From NCBI RefSeq assembly GCF_001632365.1, contig NW_024468589.1, forward strand, positions 49,281-113,280: a DNA stretch of 64,000 nucleotides, read 5' to 3'. Positions 12,956 through 24,955 of the stretch are shown piece by piece (the first letter of the stretch is position 1; every line of letters begins with the position of its first letter). The translations under genes and the position numbers were made by a program. The notes beneath the pieces are model-generated. The model did no database searches. It saw only the letters and a program-made list of their open reading frames with translations, and was not told the origin of the DNA. The DNA comes from Laetiporus sulphureus 93-53 (lineage: Eukaryota > Basidiomycota > Agaricomycetes > Polyporales > Laetiporaceae).

Positions 12956-13956
12956 TCAGGGCATATCGCGCCTGTAGACCTCCGCATGCCCGTCGTCTTC
13001 GGCGTGCCAGTCGTCTTCCACATGCCAAGGCACCTGAGCAACTCCAATAGCGTACTCTCCAAGGATAGGGTCGGAGTCCAGCGAAGTGGCAGGCGTAGGA
13101 TGCTCGATCTGCATAATGCTCTCTTTGCCTCCGTCTTTCTGCTGATCCGTGCTGTATCTCGCGAGTGGTGCGCCGGAATTGTATGTCAGCTGAGGCAAAA
13201 TCGTGCCTTTTACACTGCTTGTGGATTCCGAGTGAATGCTCCGACGCACTGAAGAAGCGCATGATCGATGCGATGAGGGCATTGCGACCAATGCGGAGAC
13301 TTGCAGCGCGCGGATGGGAGGCGAGCGAGGCCTGACGCACTGCGAATCTGGAGAAGTGGCAGGCTCAAGGGCTCGAGCGCGCCGTATATCACGGTATGCC
13401 AGATATAGAGAAACGGAAGGGAGGTAATCGACCAAACGATTGTTCGGTCGGACGTTGAGGGTAGCTTCGCCAGTAGTGGTGCCTGCTAATAATGGAGGCT
13501 TCGTGGGCTCACGAACGTACGTCGCGGAGAGAGGCTTGCAGGACAGTCAACACTACTCCTATAGCGGAGCGTGGTATTGTGGGCTGTGCTCACCACCAAG
13601 TCCGACCATCTGTACTTTTCCTCCTGTGCAGTCTTCATGCTGGGAACAACGTCCCATATTACAGGAGTTTGCGAGAGATTCTGCCCTCCAGTAGAAAGAC
13701 CGAGATTTCGCCGTATTTCAGTTGAGAGACGACGTGATCCGAGGCCGCACGCGAGGAAGAAAAGGAACACCCCGACGAAGGTGAGGAGAAAGACGAAGGG
13801 AAGGTTGCCCTCAGGCATATCGCTGTCGCCATCGTCAGTGGCAGTGTTGTTGACACTTGAAGAGGTAGTGGTGGGGTAAATAGATGCACTCGGGTAGCTC
13901 GTGGTGGTTAGCGTGGACATAGGCATAGACATCGTCATAGGCGTGGTCATCGACAT
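12956..13956 (-). CDS. Single-pass membrane protein, unknown function
   Basis: I read two exons, 13956-13521 and 13482-12956, joined by a 38-nt intron with GTACGT donor and TAGCAG acceptor; phases match. The product has about 320 residues. The first 50 are rich in Met, Thr and Ser and end in an acidic patch, which looks extracellular. One hydrophobic helix covers about residues 53-73 (FVFLLTFVGVFLFFLACGLG), followed by Arg-Arg, so the remaining 245 residues are probably cytosolic. No enzymatic motif is visible. The C-terminus carries an acidic/His repeat (HVEDDWHAEDDGHAE). The architecture resembles small basidiomycete Ser/Thr-rich surface or sensor proteins, but that is inference. The intron is short for this genome; without it the frame stops at once. 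Confidence 0.65.
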
Positions 13957-15075
13957 TGCGGGCGAAGCCGTGACGCGTCAGATGGGGTTGAGTGCTGCTC
14001 AGACTACCATAGAGGTCATTAAAGGGTCATGAGAGGCGTGCGAGGACGGGTGGCGGCAACGTGAAAGCCTGAGAGCGGGGAGGACGACGAGGCCTGCATC
14101 GACATGGGGCGATCACACGATACGTGACCAAACTAGCCTCATATTATGCGAGCAGATGACGGTGAGAAAACGGCCCTGGCCTCCTTTCCTGCACTGACGA
14201 TGAGGTCGACGAGGAGTGACGAGGAAGAGAGTTGCCTAGGAGCAATATGTAGGCCAAGCCCACTCACAGCCAAGGCCCAAGGCCCAAGTCGCAGCAGCTT
14301 GCCTCGTCCCCCGCGCTCACGTGACAGATCAGCACGTGACAGATCAGGAGACCCCCAACAACTTGTCCATCTTCGCCATCTCGCTCTCGAATGGAACTTC
14401 CAGCTGAACGGACAAAAAAGAATGGAGTGTGATGATCATTATATGGTAGTGTTTCTTGCTTGTGAGCCATGACATTCCCAATTCATTGAGTCTAGAGTCC
14501 CTCAATTAGAGTGGCACCGCCGTTCCTATGATCTTGAGTGCCCTTCCAGACCCGTGAGTAAACTTCCATCCACAGTCGTCACCATCTCTCCCAAAAAATG
14601 CTGAGGGCGATTCCATTCCAGACAGAGACTGGAACCCACTTTGATGAGAACAAGGTTCAACGCTTCCGCGTCTGCATTGGTATCTCGTTGACAAGAGCTT
14701 TCGTGAAGACATTGTTAACTTGACGTATCGGACTGGATGCTGTATTCATGGTTCAACTAGCGATGCCTATCGCCGTGATAGTGCCCGATGTGGCTCGACA
14801 ATGTCTGTATCGTGGACCCACAACATGCAACAAACATTGGACTGCCCGTTGCGGACAAGCTGTCACAATCATGGCAAGAGATACTGGAAATACATGGTGG
14901 CAACAGAGGCGATGAGTCGTTGTTATGTTTTGAGATTTCTGGCAACATTGGTTTAAAATGTCGCGAGCCTGTCGAGCAGACTTCCTCTTCCCGAATCTCC
15001 GTAATGCTCAAATAATGTACGTACCATTCCGACTTCTTGCCTTTTGCCGCTCACTAGAATGGTCAGATCGCATCC
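13957..15075. other. Intergenic region
   Basis: Apart from the tandem E-box repeat, I see no supported gene. It should contain the promoter of the minus-strand membrane-protein gene and upstream sequence of the F-box fragment. Confidence 0.4.
14318..14347. promoter_or_regulatory. Tandem 15-bp repeat carrying two E-boxes
   Basis: CACGTGACAGATCAG occurs twice with no spacer. CACGTG is the palindromic core bound by bHLH factors of the Cbf1/Pho4 type. The pair lies about 360 bp upstream of the start of the membrane-protein gene on the minus strand and could act on it. The role is inferred from position only. Confidence 0.45.
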
Positions 15076-15459
15076 GTGCCGAATGAGCACGGTCAAGCTA
15101 TTGCAGTTCAGATTCTAACAGCACCCACAGTCGGCGAATCTCGACTGCCATTTGAGCTCTATGAGCGAATCATCGGATATGTCGCTGGTCTGACGGAAAG
15201 AGAGGCCCGTCAAACGCTGTTTTCCTGCGCTTTAACCCGTAGGGCGTTCGTTCCGATGGCTCAACTGGTTCTTCTAGAGAGTATCCGCCTGAAGGATCGC
15301 AGAGAGGTAGCCCGTCTGCTACGCAGCATCAAGGCACGGCCGTCGCTCGGCAGGCTTGTCAAGGAAGTCGTCATACACGAGCCATGGGGCGAGGGTAATG
15401 CCCCGCATATATTGCAGTTCGCGGCAACGTTCGCGAAGTGGTTTACCAAGTTGCGATAG
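15076..15459 (+). pseudogene. F-box-like protein fragment
   Basis: A 127-codon frame contains an F-box-like stretch, LPFELYERIIGYVAGLTERE, followed by TLFSCALTRRAFVPMAQ, which matches the usual F-box helix pattern near residues 24-60. F-box proteins link substrates to SCF ubiquitin ligases through Skp1. The frame ends at residue 127 (AATFAKWFTKLR), whereas basidiomycete F-box proteins usually continue for 300-500 residues with a variable C-terminal domain; compare the 439-residue one at 41585. No continuation with sensible splice sites was found in the next 300 bp. It is probably a truncated family member, though a short functional protein cannot be excluded. Confidence 0.55.
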
Positions 15460-15785
15460 CTGCACCACGCGCACCTCTCCTACCTCTCGGCCCCGTTAGA
15501 TTCGAGTTTGAATGCAGCATCGTCTTCAGTCAATTGCGACCAGCAAATGTACACCTAAATTACTGACCTCCTCATCTTTGATTCTGCAATACATCCTGCA
15601 TTACTTACCTCGCGTAGATAGCATTATGATCCAGTGACATTATCACATTGTGAGTGGATTGGCGGCTGTATTCAAAATAATACGTGTCATCTATGAGCTA
15701 CAGGTATGTGTGGCAGCGTTCAGGATCAATATTCCCCAACACAAGTCTCGACGCACAACAGGTCGCCATTCGTGATGAACAGGTA

Positions 15786-17969
15786 CTACCACTCTTTTCC
15801 TACATTCCTTCCCATCTCCACACAAGCCCCCACACTCACGCCGCCCACACCTGCACCCACAATCTCCGCCCTCTCTCCCCAGTGCTCCCTTACCGCCGCA
15901 CGCATCTCCTCCATTCTTCGCTCATGCCCCACCGTCGGCGCCGGTATGCATCCCGCATGCTGGTGTATCCTTACGAAAAGCGGTTTCGGCAGCGGCCTGA
16001 TCTCACCATCCTGGTTCGGAGCCAAGTGCACCGCGAGTTGGTGCAGCAGTCGGTCGATGAACGTGGGTGATTGGAGGTTCGCTGCGGACGCTGAGTACGG
16101 CCTGCCGAGTATGACGGTCACTTTCTTCACCTTGTCTGCTGCGGGGCCGCGATCCTGCTCTGCAAGCGAGGAGGAGTCGAAGACTGTTCCGAGGATGCCT
16201 AGTTCGTTACCTCGTGAGTAGTCGTATGGAGGTGGAGGTCGCGGGATGAGGTAGCCGAACCCTGGTGGATACAGCGGTCGCGAAAAGACAACGGGAAAGA
16301 TGAGGTTGACGACAGTGACAGAGGACGAGGGAGAGGCTGTGAGATGCGGGGGTATGGATAGGGCTGACGTAGACGGTAATGATGACGCCGATGTCTCGAG
16401 CAAAGAATATAGAGAGGGCAGAGGAATGGAAGATACCAGATGGGAAACTGAATGTACACGCCCGGAGGCTGTTGTGATCTGCTCGGCGAGAACAACTCTA
16501 CGGTTAGGTCTGCCCAGCACGGACACATAGACAATTCTGCAGATGCCTCACCTCGAAATTATCGCCTATCTTACTTAAGCGAGCCGCACCGTCGCCTTTC
16601 ACGATTTTCACGTTGCCTTTATTCCAGAACGAGTTCTCCAGCGCCCGCACCATCGTCTCCATCCCGTTTCTGAACGAGAACACGCTCACGCCGTTCATGA
16701 GATATGGCACCGCGCCCACATCGTAGTATTCCTTCAGTGTAGGGTCTTCCTCCCTCGATCTCACCTTCTTCCCCGAGTCAGTCGAGCCAAACGCGCTCCT
16801 GATCGCTCCTCGAACGACGCTCCCTCTTCCTTGCCGTTCCATCTCGAGCAGCGAAGGAAATGCAGCCTTTACACTCAGCTCCCGCGCATCCGCCGCATAC
16901 ACCCCATGCACGAGCGCGCTGCCCAACGTCCGCGCAAACTCCCCGCCAAAGTGGCGCATGAGAAAACTCTCCAGAGACTCGTCATCGTCCGTCGATTCTG
17001 TGCTGTGGGTACCGACTGGCTCGTAGGGATTCAGCAACCATACCAGTGCTGATGTATGCGATGAGTGTACTTACCAGCCTTGTATGTGCTGCCCACTGCG
17101 TCCTTCACGATTGCACGTATGAGAAGCCGTCCGAGGGGAGAAGCGAGGAGGGCGGGGAGGGAGGCCGGAATGAGCTCCAGTCCTCGAGTGCCTGGAATGT
17201 GCAGGAAACGGTTCCGGGCGGCGGGTGCGGTACGAGGGACGGTGATGAGGGAAGGGGTCAGGTTGAGGAGATTGACCTAGCGTGTACAAGCGGCTCAATA
17301 TATGCTACACAGTGCACCAGGAAAAGTCCAGGCAACCTGGCTGCAATGAGCACAGAATGAGTGCATGCAAATAACACGCTTTGCAGCACCCCTGCATGAA
17401 AGCTGTCTGTGACAATGCGAAGAGATCCTATATCGTGATCCCTGTCTTTACAGACGCGTCTCTAGCACGGAGCTGACGGAAGAACGCGCATATATGCAGG
17501 TTATGCAATAAAACCTGACAAATCTTTACAGAGACACGTCTGATGCATAGAATATCCCAAGGAAATAGCCGTTTAGGATGCTATCTGGGCCTGAGTGAGC
17601 TTGAAACAGCTCGCCATCCTCAAAGGGCACATCAGATGGCTGTTGACTCCCCTGCTTCTGACCTAGCCCCATCTCTCAAAAAAGCCGTGGAACAGCACTC
17701 ACCAGCTCAAGCACAGCCAACGCATTCGGCCTCAACGTCCTCGGACCCGCCTCCAGCAGCACACTTGCCTCCTCCGTCCGCCCTGCTCCTCCTTCGACCG
17801 CTGCGATCGGTACGCGCACCGGCACGCGCTCGCTGCGCACCCATCCGCCCAGCCGAGGCTGCCTCTCAAGGAGCGTGATGCGTGCCTTGGGGAACCTTCT
17901 CGAGAGGTGGAACGCGGAAGAGAGGCCCGTGAGGCCGCCGCCGAGGATGGCGACGTGCGTCGGGGGCAT
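15786..17969 (-). CDS. HEM14: Protoporphyrinogen oxidase
   Basis: This is the FAD enzyme that oxidises protoporphyrinogen IX to protoporphyrin IX, the penultimate step of haem synthesis, at the mitochondrial inner membrane. The N-terminus has the dinucleotide-binding motif [20 protein letters not shown] and then [19 protein letters not shown]. Later come [16 protein letters not shown], the [20 protein letters not shown] block, and the C-terminal FAD block VIGAG-like [16 protein letters not shown]. My model has exons 17969-17703, 17276-17117, 17048-16552 and 16478-15786, giving about 538 residues, the family's usual length. The second exon's donor is uncertain, because a GTAAGT 42 nt further on would leave a 26-nt intron. 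The first intron is 426 nt, several times longer than typical here. Confidence 0.9.
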
Positions 17970-18429
17970 CGAGGGTCAGTCTCTTTTGATGTTGCTTTCA
18001 GGCTGTCTCGTCTGTGGCACTCCTATATAAATATTGTACTAGTGCCTGTTGAGATGAAGCTGCTTTGAGGGCTAGGAGAGTGAGCGGAATAGGACAGAGA
18101 CGATTGGTCCTTCAGCTCACGCGATTGACGCAAAGACGGAGAGCTTCGGGTCGTTCGATGGCTCCGAAATGTGGGCCGACATGCGTGCTGTGCAGCCGCC
18201 GAAAACTGATCATGAACGGCGAGCGGAAGATGCTGAAAGCTCAGGCTGGCCACACCGACGCCGTGTACACGATGCATGGGGGATTGGGTCAAGTCACGCT
18301 CATTTTACTTTCTCTTGGGATCGTCATCGCCTCCTAGCTCGCTAACGTTCCGGCCATCATTGCTCTCCAGATCGCGCATTATGTAAAGCGGTATCTTTAG
18401 AAACCTGCTGCTTTAATGCTACTGTGCAA
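17970..18429. other. Intergenic region between HEM14 and GST
   Basis: Both neighbours are on the minus strand. The segment holds the GST 3' end and the HEM14 promoter. A TATA-like ATATAAATAT lies at about 18024-18033, roughly 55-60 bp upstream of the HEM14 start. No further gene is supported. Confidence 0.4.
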
Positions 18430-19423
18430 TTACTCGTCCCCATCAAGCTCCTTGTAGTGCCTAAACAAGCCCATGCTGAACTTCTGTCTCCTCCCACTCG
18501 CGATGTACTCCTTGATGCCATTCTCGCGCGCCACACGTTTGTGCAGCTTGAACACATGGTCGTACTCTTTACTTTTATTGACCGCGGCCATCCGCTTGGG
18601 GAACGCAAATAGCAAGCCATCCATAACCTGGAATGCCCGTCCAGAGTCAAAACCTCATTGAGGAGGCCGAGATGCAGTGACGTACATGGAAGAGAACTAG
18701 ATCTGCTGTGGTGGTCTGCTTGCCGATGAGGTATGTCCGTTCACCGTCGGCAGTGGCGGGGTTCGTGGTGAGTACGTTCTCGAAGTGGGCGAGGAACTTG
18801 GGTATGCGCGATGCACGGAAGTCTGCAGCGCGCTCGAGAGCCGCTTCCTTCTGCTCCTCGTAGTATTTAGAGGACGCGATTGGGTGATGCACGTCATGCG
18901 CCTATAGAAACACGGCCTCTCTCAACGACGACGAAACTGGTCAATGTATACGCAAGAGCGCGCACCTCGTTGTTCACGTCCAACGCCGTCAAGACCAGCT
19001 GGTTCACCGCGCTCCTCTCCTCCTCCGCCTTCTCCCGCTCCTCCTCCGTGAGGCCCTCACCCGTCGCGAGCTTGCTCCCCAGCGCGCCCGCGAGCCCGAG
19101 CTTCGGCGCGATGTGATTCAGGATGGCCGGTGTCTGAGAGATCGTGTGGCCCGAGGGCAGCTCGAGCATCGGAGGCGCAAAGTGCGGCGGGTGGCCGACT
19201 TTGGACGCGTCATGGATCGTCGACTCGAGCGTTTCGGGGTTCAAGTTCTCCGTATAGGGTATGCCGGCGTATTCGAATGCGAGCCGGATGTATTCCCCGC
19301 GTCCGGGGATGCCTGGCCACTGGGAGAGGATATTGTGAGTGTGCTGTGCGGGAGGCAGTCGGAGCGACATACGTAGTATAGCGTGTAACCTGCATTGCGA
19401 GCTTTCTTCTCCGGGGGTGACAT
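18430..19423 (-). CDS. Glutathione S-transferase
   Basis: This is a cytosolic GST that conjugates glutathione to electrophiles. Four phase-0 exons (19423-19373, 19319-18966, 18901-18686, 18627-18430) give 272 residues. The N-terminal thioredoxin fold is evident from YTLYYWPGIPGRGEYIRLAF; the intron splits it between YTLYY and WPGIPGR. The glutathione-binding Pro and Ser/Gln region (PPMLELPSGHTISQTPAIL) follows near residues 65-85. The all-helical C-terminal domain contains TADLVLFHVMDGLL. The overall pattern is closest to sigma-like fungal GSTs, but the class is not certain. The start at MSPPEKKARNAG is the only Met in frame before the domain. No induction element was identified. Confidence 0.88.
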
Positions 19424-19892
19424 CGTGCTAAGCAGTCGATTGAGTCGATGAGTAGAATTCCTTGCGCGTAAATGAGAGAAGATTGAGGAGACAGGATATG
19501 TGCAAGGCCTTGTGAGCGTCGTATGGATGCTCGCAACGCGTCCGAAGCGTATGAAGACAACCATGCGAAGTGAACGTAGGCCGGAATATATCTTTCGGAC
19601 TAATGCGGGCCGTGACGTCAGTGGCATCAGCGTGCTTATGATCTGCTTGTGATTTGCGGCTAGTCTCAATAAGCACGCTGCTCAGTGACGAATACTATAC
19701 CCACCATCAAAGTGAGTCCGACTCCGTATTCCCTAGTGACTCGCTCATTTGCTTCTCACCGTTGTTGCCCGCTAACGTCTCTCACATCACGATGGTGTCA
19801 AGAATGATGGATTCATAAACCAAGCAGGGTATACGGTCCTATAGTTCTGGCCCATCGACATGCACAGGGAATTTTGTTCACCCACTCTAGAA
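19424..19892. other. Intergenic region between GST and ERG2
   Basis: It holds the GST promoter and the ERG2 3' untranslated region. No coding sequence beyond the ERG2 stop is supported. Confidence 0.4.
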
Positions 19893-20783
19893 TCAGATCT
19901 TTCCTAGTAGGAGGTTCCTCAGCATCTCCCTTCCTGTGACACGGACGGTGTGGTATAATGACCAATAGTCCAGGGTGGACGTAAGGACGTCCATCAGCCC
20001 GAACGGCAACATGAGCGGGATCCAGCCTGCACATCAACTCATCGTCAGCATGCATCCGATCAAGCGGAAGGAAACGAACGACCTCTCGCGTATTCCAGCG
20101 CGAAGCACCCCTCGTGCATCTTGTACTGCTTGACCTGCCCACGCTGGAGGTGGTGCACGCTCCCTGGGCCATAACGCTCCATCTCGAGCTTCGGCGGGGA
20201 GAACGCCCACTGCTCGCCGACGAGGATGTTGAAATAGTCGTCCGCGGTGTGCAGCCCGGTGTGGCCCTCCGTTCCGAGCGGCGTGCCGAACACGATGAGG
20301 TACTCGGTGATGCTCGCATGGATGATGTACATTGCGCCCATCGCGCCACCTGCGTTGTTCAGCACCCACTCGGACGTGTTTGTGTTGAGCGCAATCACGG
20401 AAGAAGGGTACGTCGCGGAGAGGTTGGACACGATGTAGGACACCATGAAGTCCGTGTCGCTGGGTGACGGCGCGGCCGAAATCGCTGCCTGGGAGAGCTC
20501 ATGCAGGTATTCGGGAGTGAACACGTAGAACCGATCCTGTGAGGAGGATGTGGTCAGTGACTGGAACAAGGCAGGTGCTGAGCACGACAGTACTGTCGCC
20601 CTCCAGAAGACACATACTGATCTGCAAAATACGAACCTTGATGCTGTCCAGCCAGCTGTATACTGCAAAAATAATGCCCAGAAAGATGGATCGTAGCAGC
20701 CATTTCTTGAGCCACGAGCTCTCGCGTTTGCTGCTGTTCTTCGGCGCGTTGGCCGTCGCCGTCGCGGAGTCCGGACGTCCCAT
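19893..20783 (-). CDS. ERG2: C-8 sterol isomerase
   Basis: This enzyme moves the sterol double bond from C8 to C7 in ergosterol synthesis at the ER; it is the fungal relative of the sigma-1 receptor. Exons 20783-20637, 20536-20083 and 20026-19893 give 244 residues. A membrane anchor lies near residues 25-45 (WLLRSIFLGIIFAVYSWL). The cupin-like core is clear: NNAGGAMGAMYIIHASITEY, then GTEGHTGLHTADDYFNIL and HHLQRGQVKQYKM. The last exon restores the family C-terminus WIPLMLPFGLMDVLTSTLD and ends in NLLLGKI. Conserved acidic residues in the TEGH and TADDYF region are present. Ergosterol genes are usually controlled by sterol-sensing factors; no binding site was verified. Confidence 0.95.
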
Positions 20784-21294
20784 CGTTTGTGGGTCACGAA
20801 GGAGAAAAACAAGTTCTTCTACTCCTCGGTCCTGGGGTTATGAATGGGGATTTGACCCCAGCGATGATTGCCTGTATGCCCGGTCGTACGACGCGCGTGG
20901 CAGACGCGTCTTGATCGAGATCGATACGCGTCGAGCGAGTTGAACCGAGCGTGTCACGTTTACAGCCAAACCGAACTGAACCGATTTGATTCGGGATTAT
21001 AGTGTGAATGCCGAGTGGCCACGTTGCTTCCCATCGAGGGCGAGCCCCTGCTTCGCCTTCCACTGCCGTCACCCTAAGCGACCTTGAACACAGTCTAAGC
21101 GGTCCACCAGGCTGCCGTGTGGCATAGATATCCCTTAAAAACCTCCCTGGCCCCGAATTCCCCCTCTGCATACGATATCTCTCACCGCCAATCACCCAGC
21201 GCGCTCGGCGATACTGCGTTCACATCTGGCCACCGCCGGTCCCAATCCCAACGAGCCTTGAACCGAGACGGATAGTCGATAACGCGTCCCAAGC
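20784..21294. promoter_or_regulatory. Divergent promoter region ERG2/SPC2
   Basis: This 511-bp segment separates the starts of two oppositely transcribed genes and must hold both promoters. Two ACGCGT words lie near 20903 and 20926. No TATA box is clear on either side. Confidence 0.45.
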
Positions 21295-22355
21295 ATGTCC
21301 CCACGACAGCGAAAAACCGCGAACGGCGGGCCCAGCCTGAGTCCCAGCCGAAGCGTCGAATCTGACTCCGACAGGGCAGACGAGGTCCGGAGCGTCATCG
21401 CGAGTGCGTTGCAGCCCTCGTTAGAAGAGCGCGACGTCGTGAAGGTGAACAATGCGAGCGTGACGGAGATGAAGCATGCGTGCGATGATGCGCTGAAAAG
21501 GGTGAGTGGCTCATTCGACGTCAGTGGTCTGCTGGGAATCTCGCGGTGTTGCATGTCGTGTGCGCATGCCATGGCAGCCATGCTGTTGAATGCTTCGCTC
21601 GAGACCGCACGAATCTTCTGATGATCTTATCATCGTTGTGAAAGAGCGACTACATGAACCGCGATAACCATTCGACTTGCCTTTTTCGTCATTCGGGAGA
21701 GACAAAGTGGCAGATGCTAACAGACGATGGCATCCATAGTTCCTCTCACGACCAGAACTCTTCAAGCAAATATATACCCACACGGACATCCGGCTAGCCC
21801 TCGGGTGGGCAAGCGTCTTCGTTGCAGCGGGCACTGCGCTGTACGGCTACCGAGTTGAATTTGAAAAGAGCAAGCCCGGCGTGTGGGCAGGTCTCATCCT
21901 GTGAGTGGTTCTGCGACTTGACCCTCCTCGCGCGCTAGCTGACGGCGTCTGATCAGATATATCCTATTGACAACCATCCAAACATTGTATGCATACCTCA
22001 TCGAGGGGGACATCGTCTTCGTCGGTAAACGGAAAACATTCGCCAAGCGGGTATGTCATTTCTCACATTCATCCGCCAAAGCATCACTAAATCGTACCAA
22101 CAGATTGTCACCGAGCGGATAACGCTCAGTTCCACGAGCACGCCCTCGACGTCCAAGTCTCCACCAGCACATGCGCTCTCTGTATCGTACGTCCGCTCCA
22201 CGTCCGGAGGCAAGTCGCTTCTCGGCCGGGGGCGCGAAAAGGCCGAGCGGGGATACAACACGTTCTTTGACGAGAATGGCGTGATGGACCAGGAAGGGTT
22301 CGAGCGGTGGGTCGCGGAGCTTGTCGGGCGCGTGATGGAGGAGAAGGGCGAGTGA
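21295..22355 (+). CDS. SPC2: Signal peptidase complex subunit 2
   Basis: This is a small accessory subunit of the ER signal peptidase complex, which removes signal peptides; it helps couple the protease to the translocon. Exons 21295-21501, 21740-21900, 21957-22050 and 22104-22355 give 237 residues. Typical SPC25/SPC2 features are visible: VVKVNNASVTEMKHACDDAL, then FKQIYTHTDIRLALGW leading into a hairpin of two membrane helices (ASVFVAAGTALYGY and AGLILYILLTTIQTLYAYL), with both ends cytosolic. The C-terminal cytosolic part contains GYNTFFDENGVMDQEGFERW. The first intron is 238 nt with a CTAAC branch-like word near its end. Only an unusual donor or acceptor choice would change this model. 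Confidence 0.88.
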
Positions 22356-23114
22356 CTGCAGGTCCAGTGATGCGCGGGTGGCCCACCTTGGATTGTGGCT
22401 ATATGCTGTCGGTTTTGTATGGTACGTGTATGGGTCTATAGTGTAGCTAATCTACGGAAGGATTCTCGTTTTTTTCTGCAGAGTTGCTTTGGCCAAATGG
22501 AGAATGTTGGTGAAGGCTTCGCTTGTTTCAGTGGTCGCCTTGTATGCTCTCCGTCATAACGTAACTGATGGTCCGCAACGTTATGCTACTCTACCTGGCT
22601 CTCGTACTCGTACGTATTGATCGTGAATTCGTGCATTGGCATGATTTCGTGGTAATTCAAAGTACATGATCGGGATTTCGGCGCAGCGCTTGGCGTCGTG
22701 CGCTAACCACGAGTTTGCGCGACCTTCCTGCGAGGTATCACTTCGCATTCCATCATGTTGTTGAACCCAAAGCCCTGAAAGTTGGCTAGGTATAGGTAGT
22801 AAGGATGGTGGCCACATCGTGTTGGGGTGCATGATTAGCGCCCATAGATCGCCGAAAAGGTAGTGCGCGAATTTGTCGTACTCTTCCACTCAACCTTGTC
22901 CGATCCCAACCAAGGACTTCTGTATACCGACTCATGGATCCTGAAAGATGTCCCCGAACCGATCCTTTACCTCAACGGCGAAATCGGAATTGGTCCCGAC
23001 TTCAGGAGCTACTATGCCATCCCAGTCAATAAACCCATGAGCGCGTATCACCGCACGTCTTGAGATCATCCGTGATCTTTCAAGCCACTTGACTCACACC
23101 AGCCTGTACTACTG
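22356..23114. other. Intergenic region
   Basis: This holds the SPC2 3' end and the CoA-transferase promoter. Open frames on both strands around 22600-23060 show no recognisable domain. A small unknown gene is possible but not supported. Confidence 0.35.
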
Positions 23115-24955
23115 ATGTCCCAAGCTGCGGCCAAGAGTTTGTGGCAGGCGCAAGGCCTCCCTTCTGAATCGCTCTCGCACCTGCTTCTCACTCCGAAACC
23201 TGATCCTGCAGTGAACTCATCGTTTAAATTAGGAACTGCAGCACAGGTATGTCAGCAATGCGGTCGAGACGAACCCAAATGCTGATGGAAGGTATCAACT
23301 GTTGCGGCTTCACAGACAGCAATCGGGTTGTCAGGCTTGGGAGCGACCCACTTCCATCAGTTACGCACAGGCGTCGAGCAGACTGTTCAAGTCGACGCTC
23401 GACATGCAGTGCTAGAGTTCAGTTCGTGCTGAGGAAGTTTCTTCTTGCCAACTATCTGTCTTATAGCGTTTCATTTGCCAGAGAGCGAGGCATGGTATAC
23501 GATCAACGGAGAGCTGCCATCTGGCGCCCTGTTCGATGAACTGGCGGGACTGTACAAGACGAAGGACGACAGCTACGTGCGACTGCACACCAACTTCCCT
23601 CAGTGAGTCCAGTCGAAGTTCATTGGCACCCGGAGTCCTGGCGGATTAATTACACAAATTTAGCCACCGTCGAGGCATCCTCGACATTCTCCAATGTGAA
23701 CCAACCAACCAAGCCGTAGCGGAAGCGCTGCTGAAATGGAATGCCGTCGAGTTCGAGACCGAGGCATCCTCCCGGAAGATGGTCGCCACCGCATTGAGGT
23801 CATTCGACGAGTGGGATCGGCACCCGCAGGGCAAGGCCCTAGCCAACACGCCTCCCGTGCAGCTCATAAAGATTGCAGATGCGCCGAAGCGAGAAGCGCA
23901 TGGGAGTTATACCAGGCCACTCGAAGGTATCCGCGTCTTGGACTTGACGAGAGTCCTAGCAGGACCTGTCTGTGGCCGGACGTTGGCAGGTATGCGGCTG
24001 ACGGATCCAACGCACCTCGCGCGATACTGACTCACAGCCCTAGCGCACGGAGCTGACGTACTCCTCATCACCTCGCCTAGACTGCCCGCTCTTCCTTTTC
24101 TCGATGCCGACACTTCGCGTGGGAAGCGCACGACACAGCTCGACCTCACTGCTTCACAGGATCGCGCAACGCTTGCGTCGCTCGTCGCGGACGCCGACGT
24201 CTTTCTGCAGGCGTACCGACCACGTGGGCTCCAAGAGAAGGGCTTTGGGCCAGAGGACGTCGCCCAGGCGCGTCCGGGAATCGTGTATGCGAGTTTGACG
24301 GCGTATGGGTGGGAAGGTCCGTGGAAAGACCGACGTGGCGTAAGCATACAGCCTCTCGATAAGCTTCCGCGTATTGATCAATGATTCGGCGTCTTGACGG
24401 CAGTTCGACTCGCTGGTACAGACCGCTACAGGATTCAATGTGGCTGAAGGCGATGCCTTTGCCACCTATACGGGTGGCACTGAACTTCCAACTCCCAAAG
24501 TACTGCCAATGCAGGCTCTTGACCATGCTGCAGGATATCTGCTGGCCTTCGGGATCAACGCGGCGCTATGCAAAACGTTGACGGTGCGTACCTACTTCGA
24601 TCACTGTCATGAGTTGTCTCCTTCATGCCACCTGCAGGAAGGTGGCTCATGGGAAGTCCGGGTGTCCCTTGCAGCCATGGGCCATTGGATTCGTTCGCTG
24701 GGCCGCCTAGATCCTGAGACGGCATTTGGAAGGGGTCTACCATTTCCTCGTAGTATGGTACCGCAAGATCCAGAGATCGCTGCGTTGGCCACGGAGTTGG
24801 TCCAATCCGATGGAGACACAGGGAAACTGGAGGATCTTAAAACAATGCAAGCCATTAGCCACGCCGCAATCTTGTCGAAGACGCCAGTCCAGGAGGGTCG
24901 CGCTCCATTGCGCCTGAATGCTCATGTTCCTCAATGGTTGCCGCGGGCTGCGTAG
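23115..24955 (+). CDS. Family III (CaiB/BaiF-type) CoA-transferase
   Basis: This belongs to the formyl-CoA/carnitine CoA-transferase and methylacyl-CoA racemase superfamily, which moves or rearranges CoA esters of small acids; the substrate cannot be told. Seven exons (23115-23246, 23316-23421, 23467-23602, 23664-23989, 24044-24339, 24404-24583, 24638-24955) give 497 residues. The hallmark IRVLDLTRVLAGPVCGRTLA lies near residue 215 and continues into AHGADVLLI across an intron. ASLTAYGWEGPW follows, and the Asp of ALDHAAGYLLAF (about residue 372) aligns with the catalytic Asp of this family. The first 200 residues look like a second, degenerate copy of the same fold (GTAAQ, QTVQVDARHAVLEF), as in many fungal members. 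Confidence 0.88.

Noticed and set aside
17049..17074. 26-nt intron with GTAAGT donor in HEM14
   Set aside because: Too short to splice. A GTGCAA donor 42 nt upstream gives a 68-nt intron and a better family match in the same phase, though its donor is weaker.
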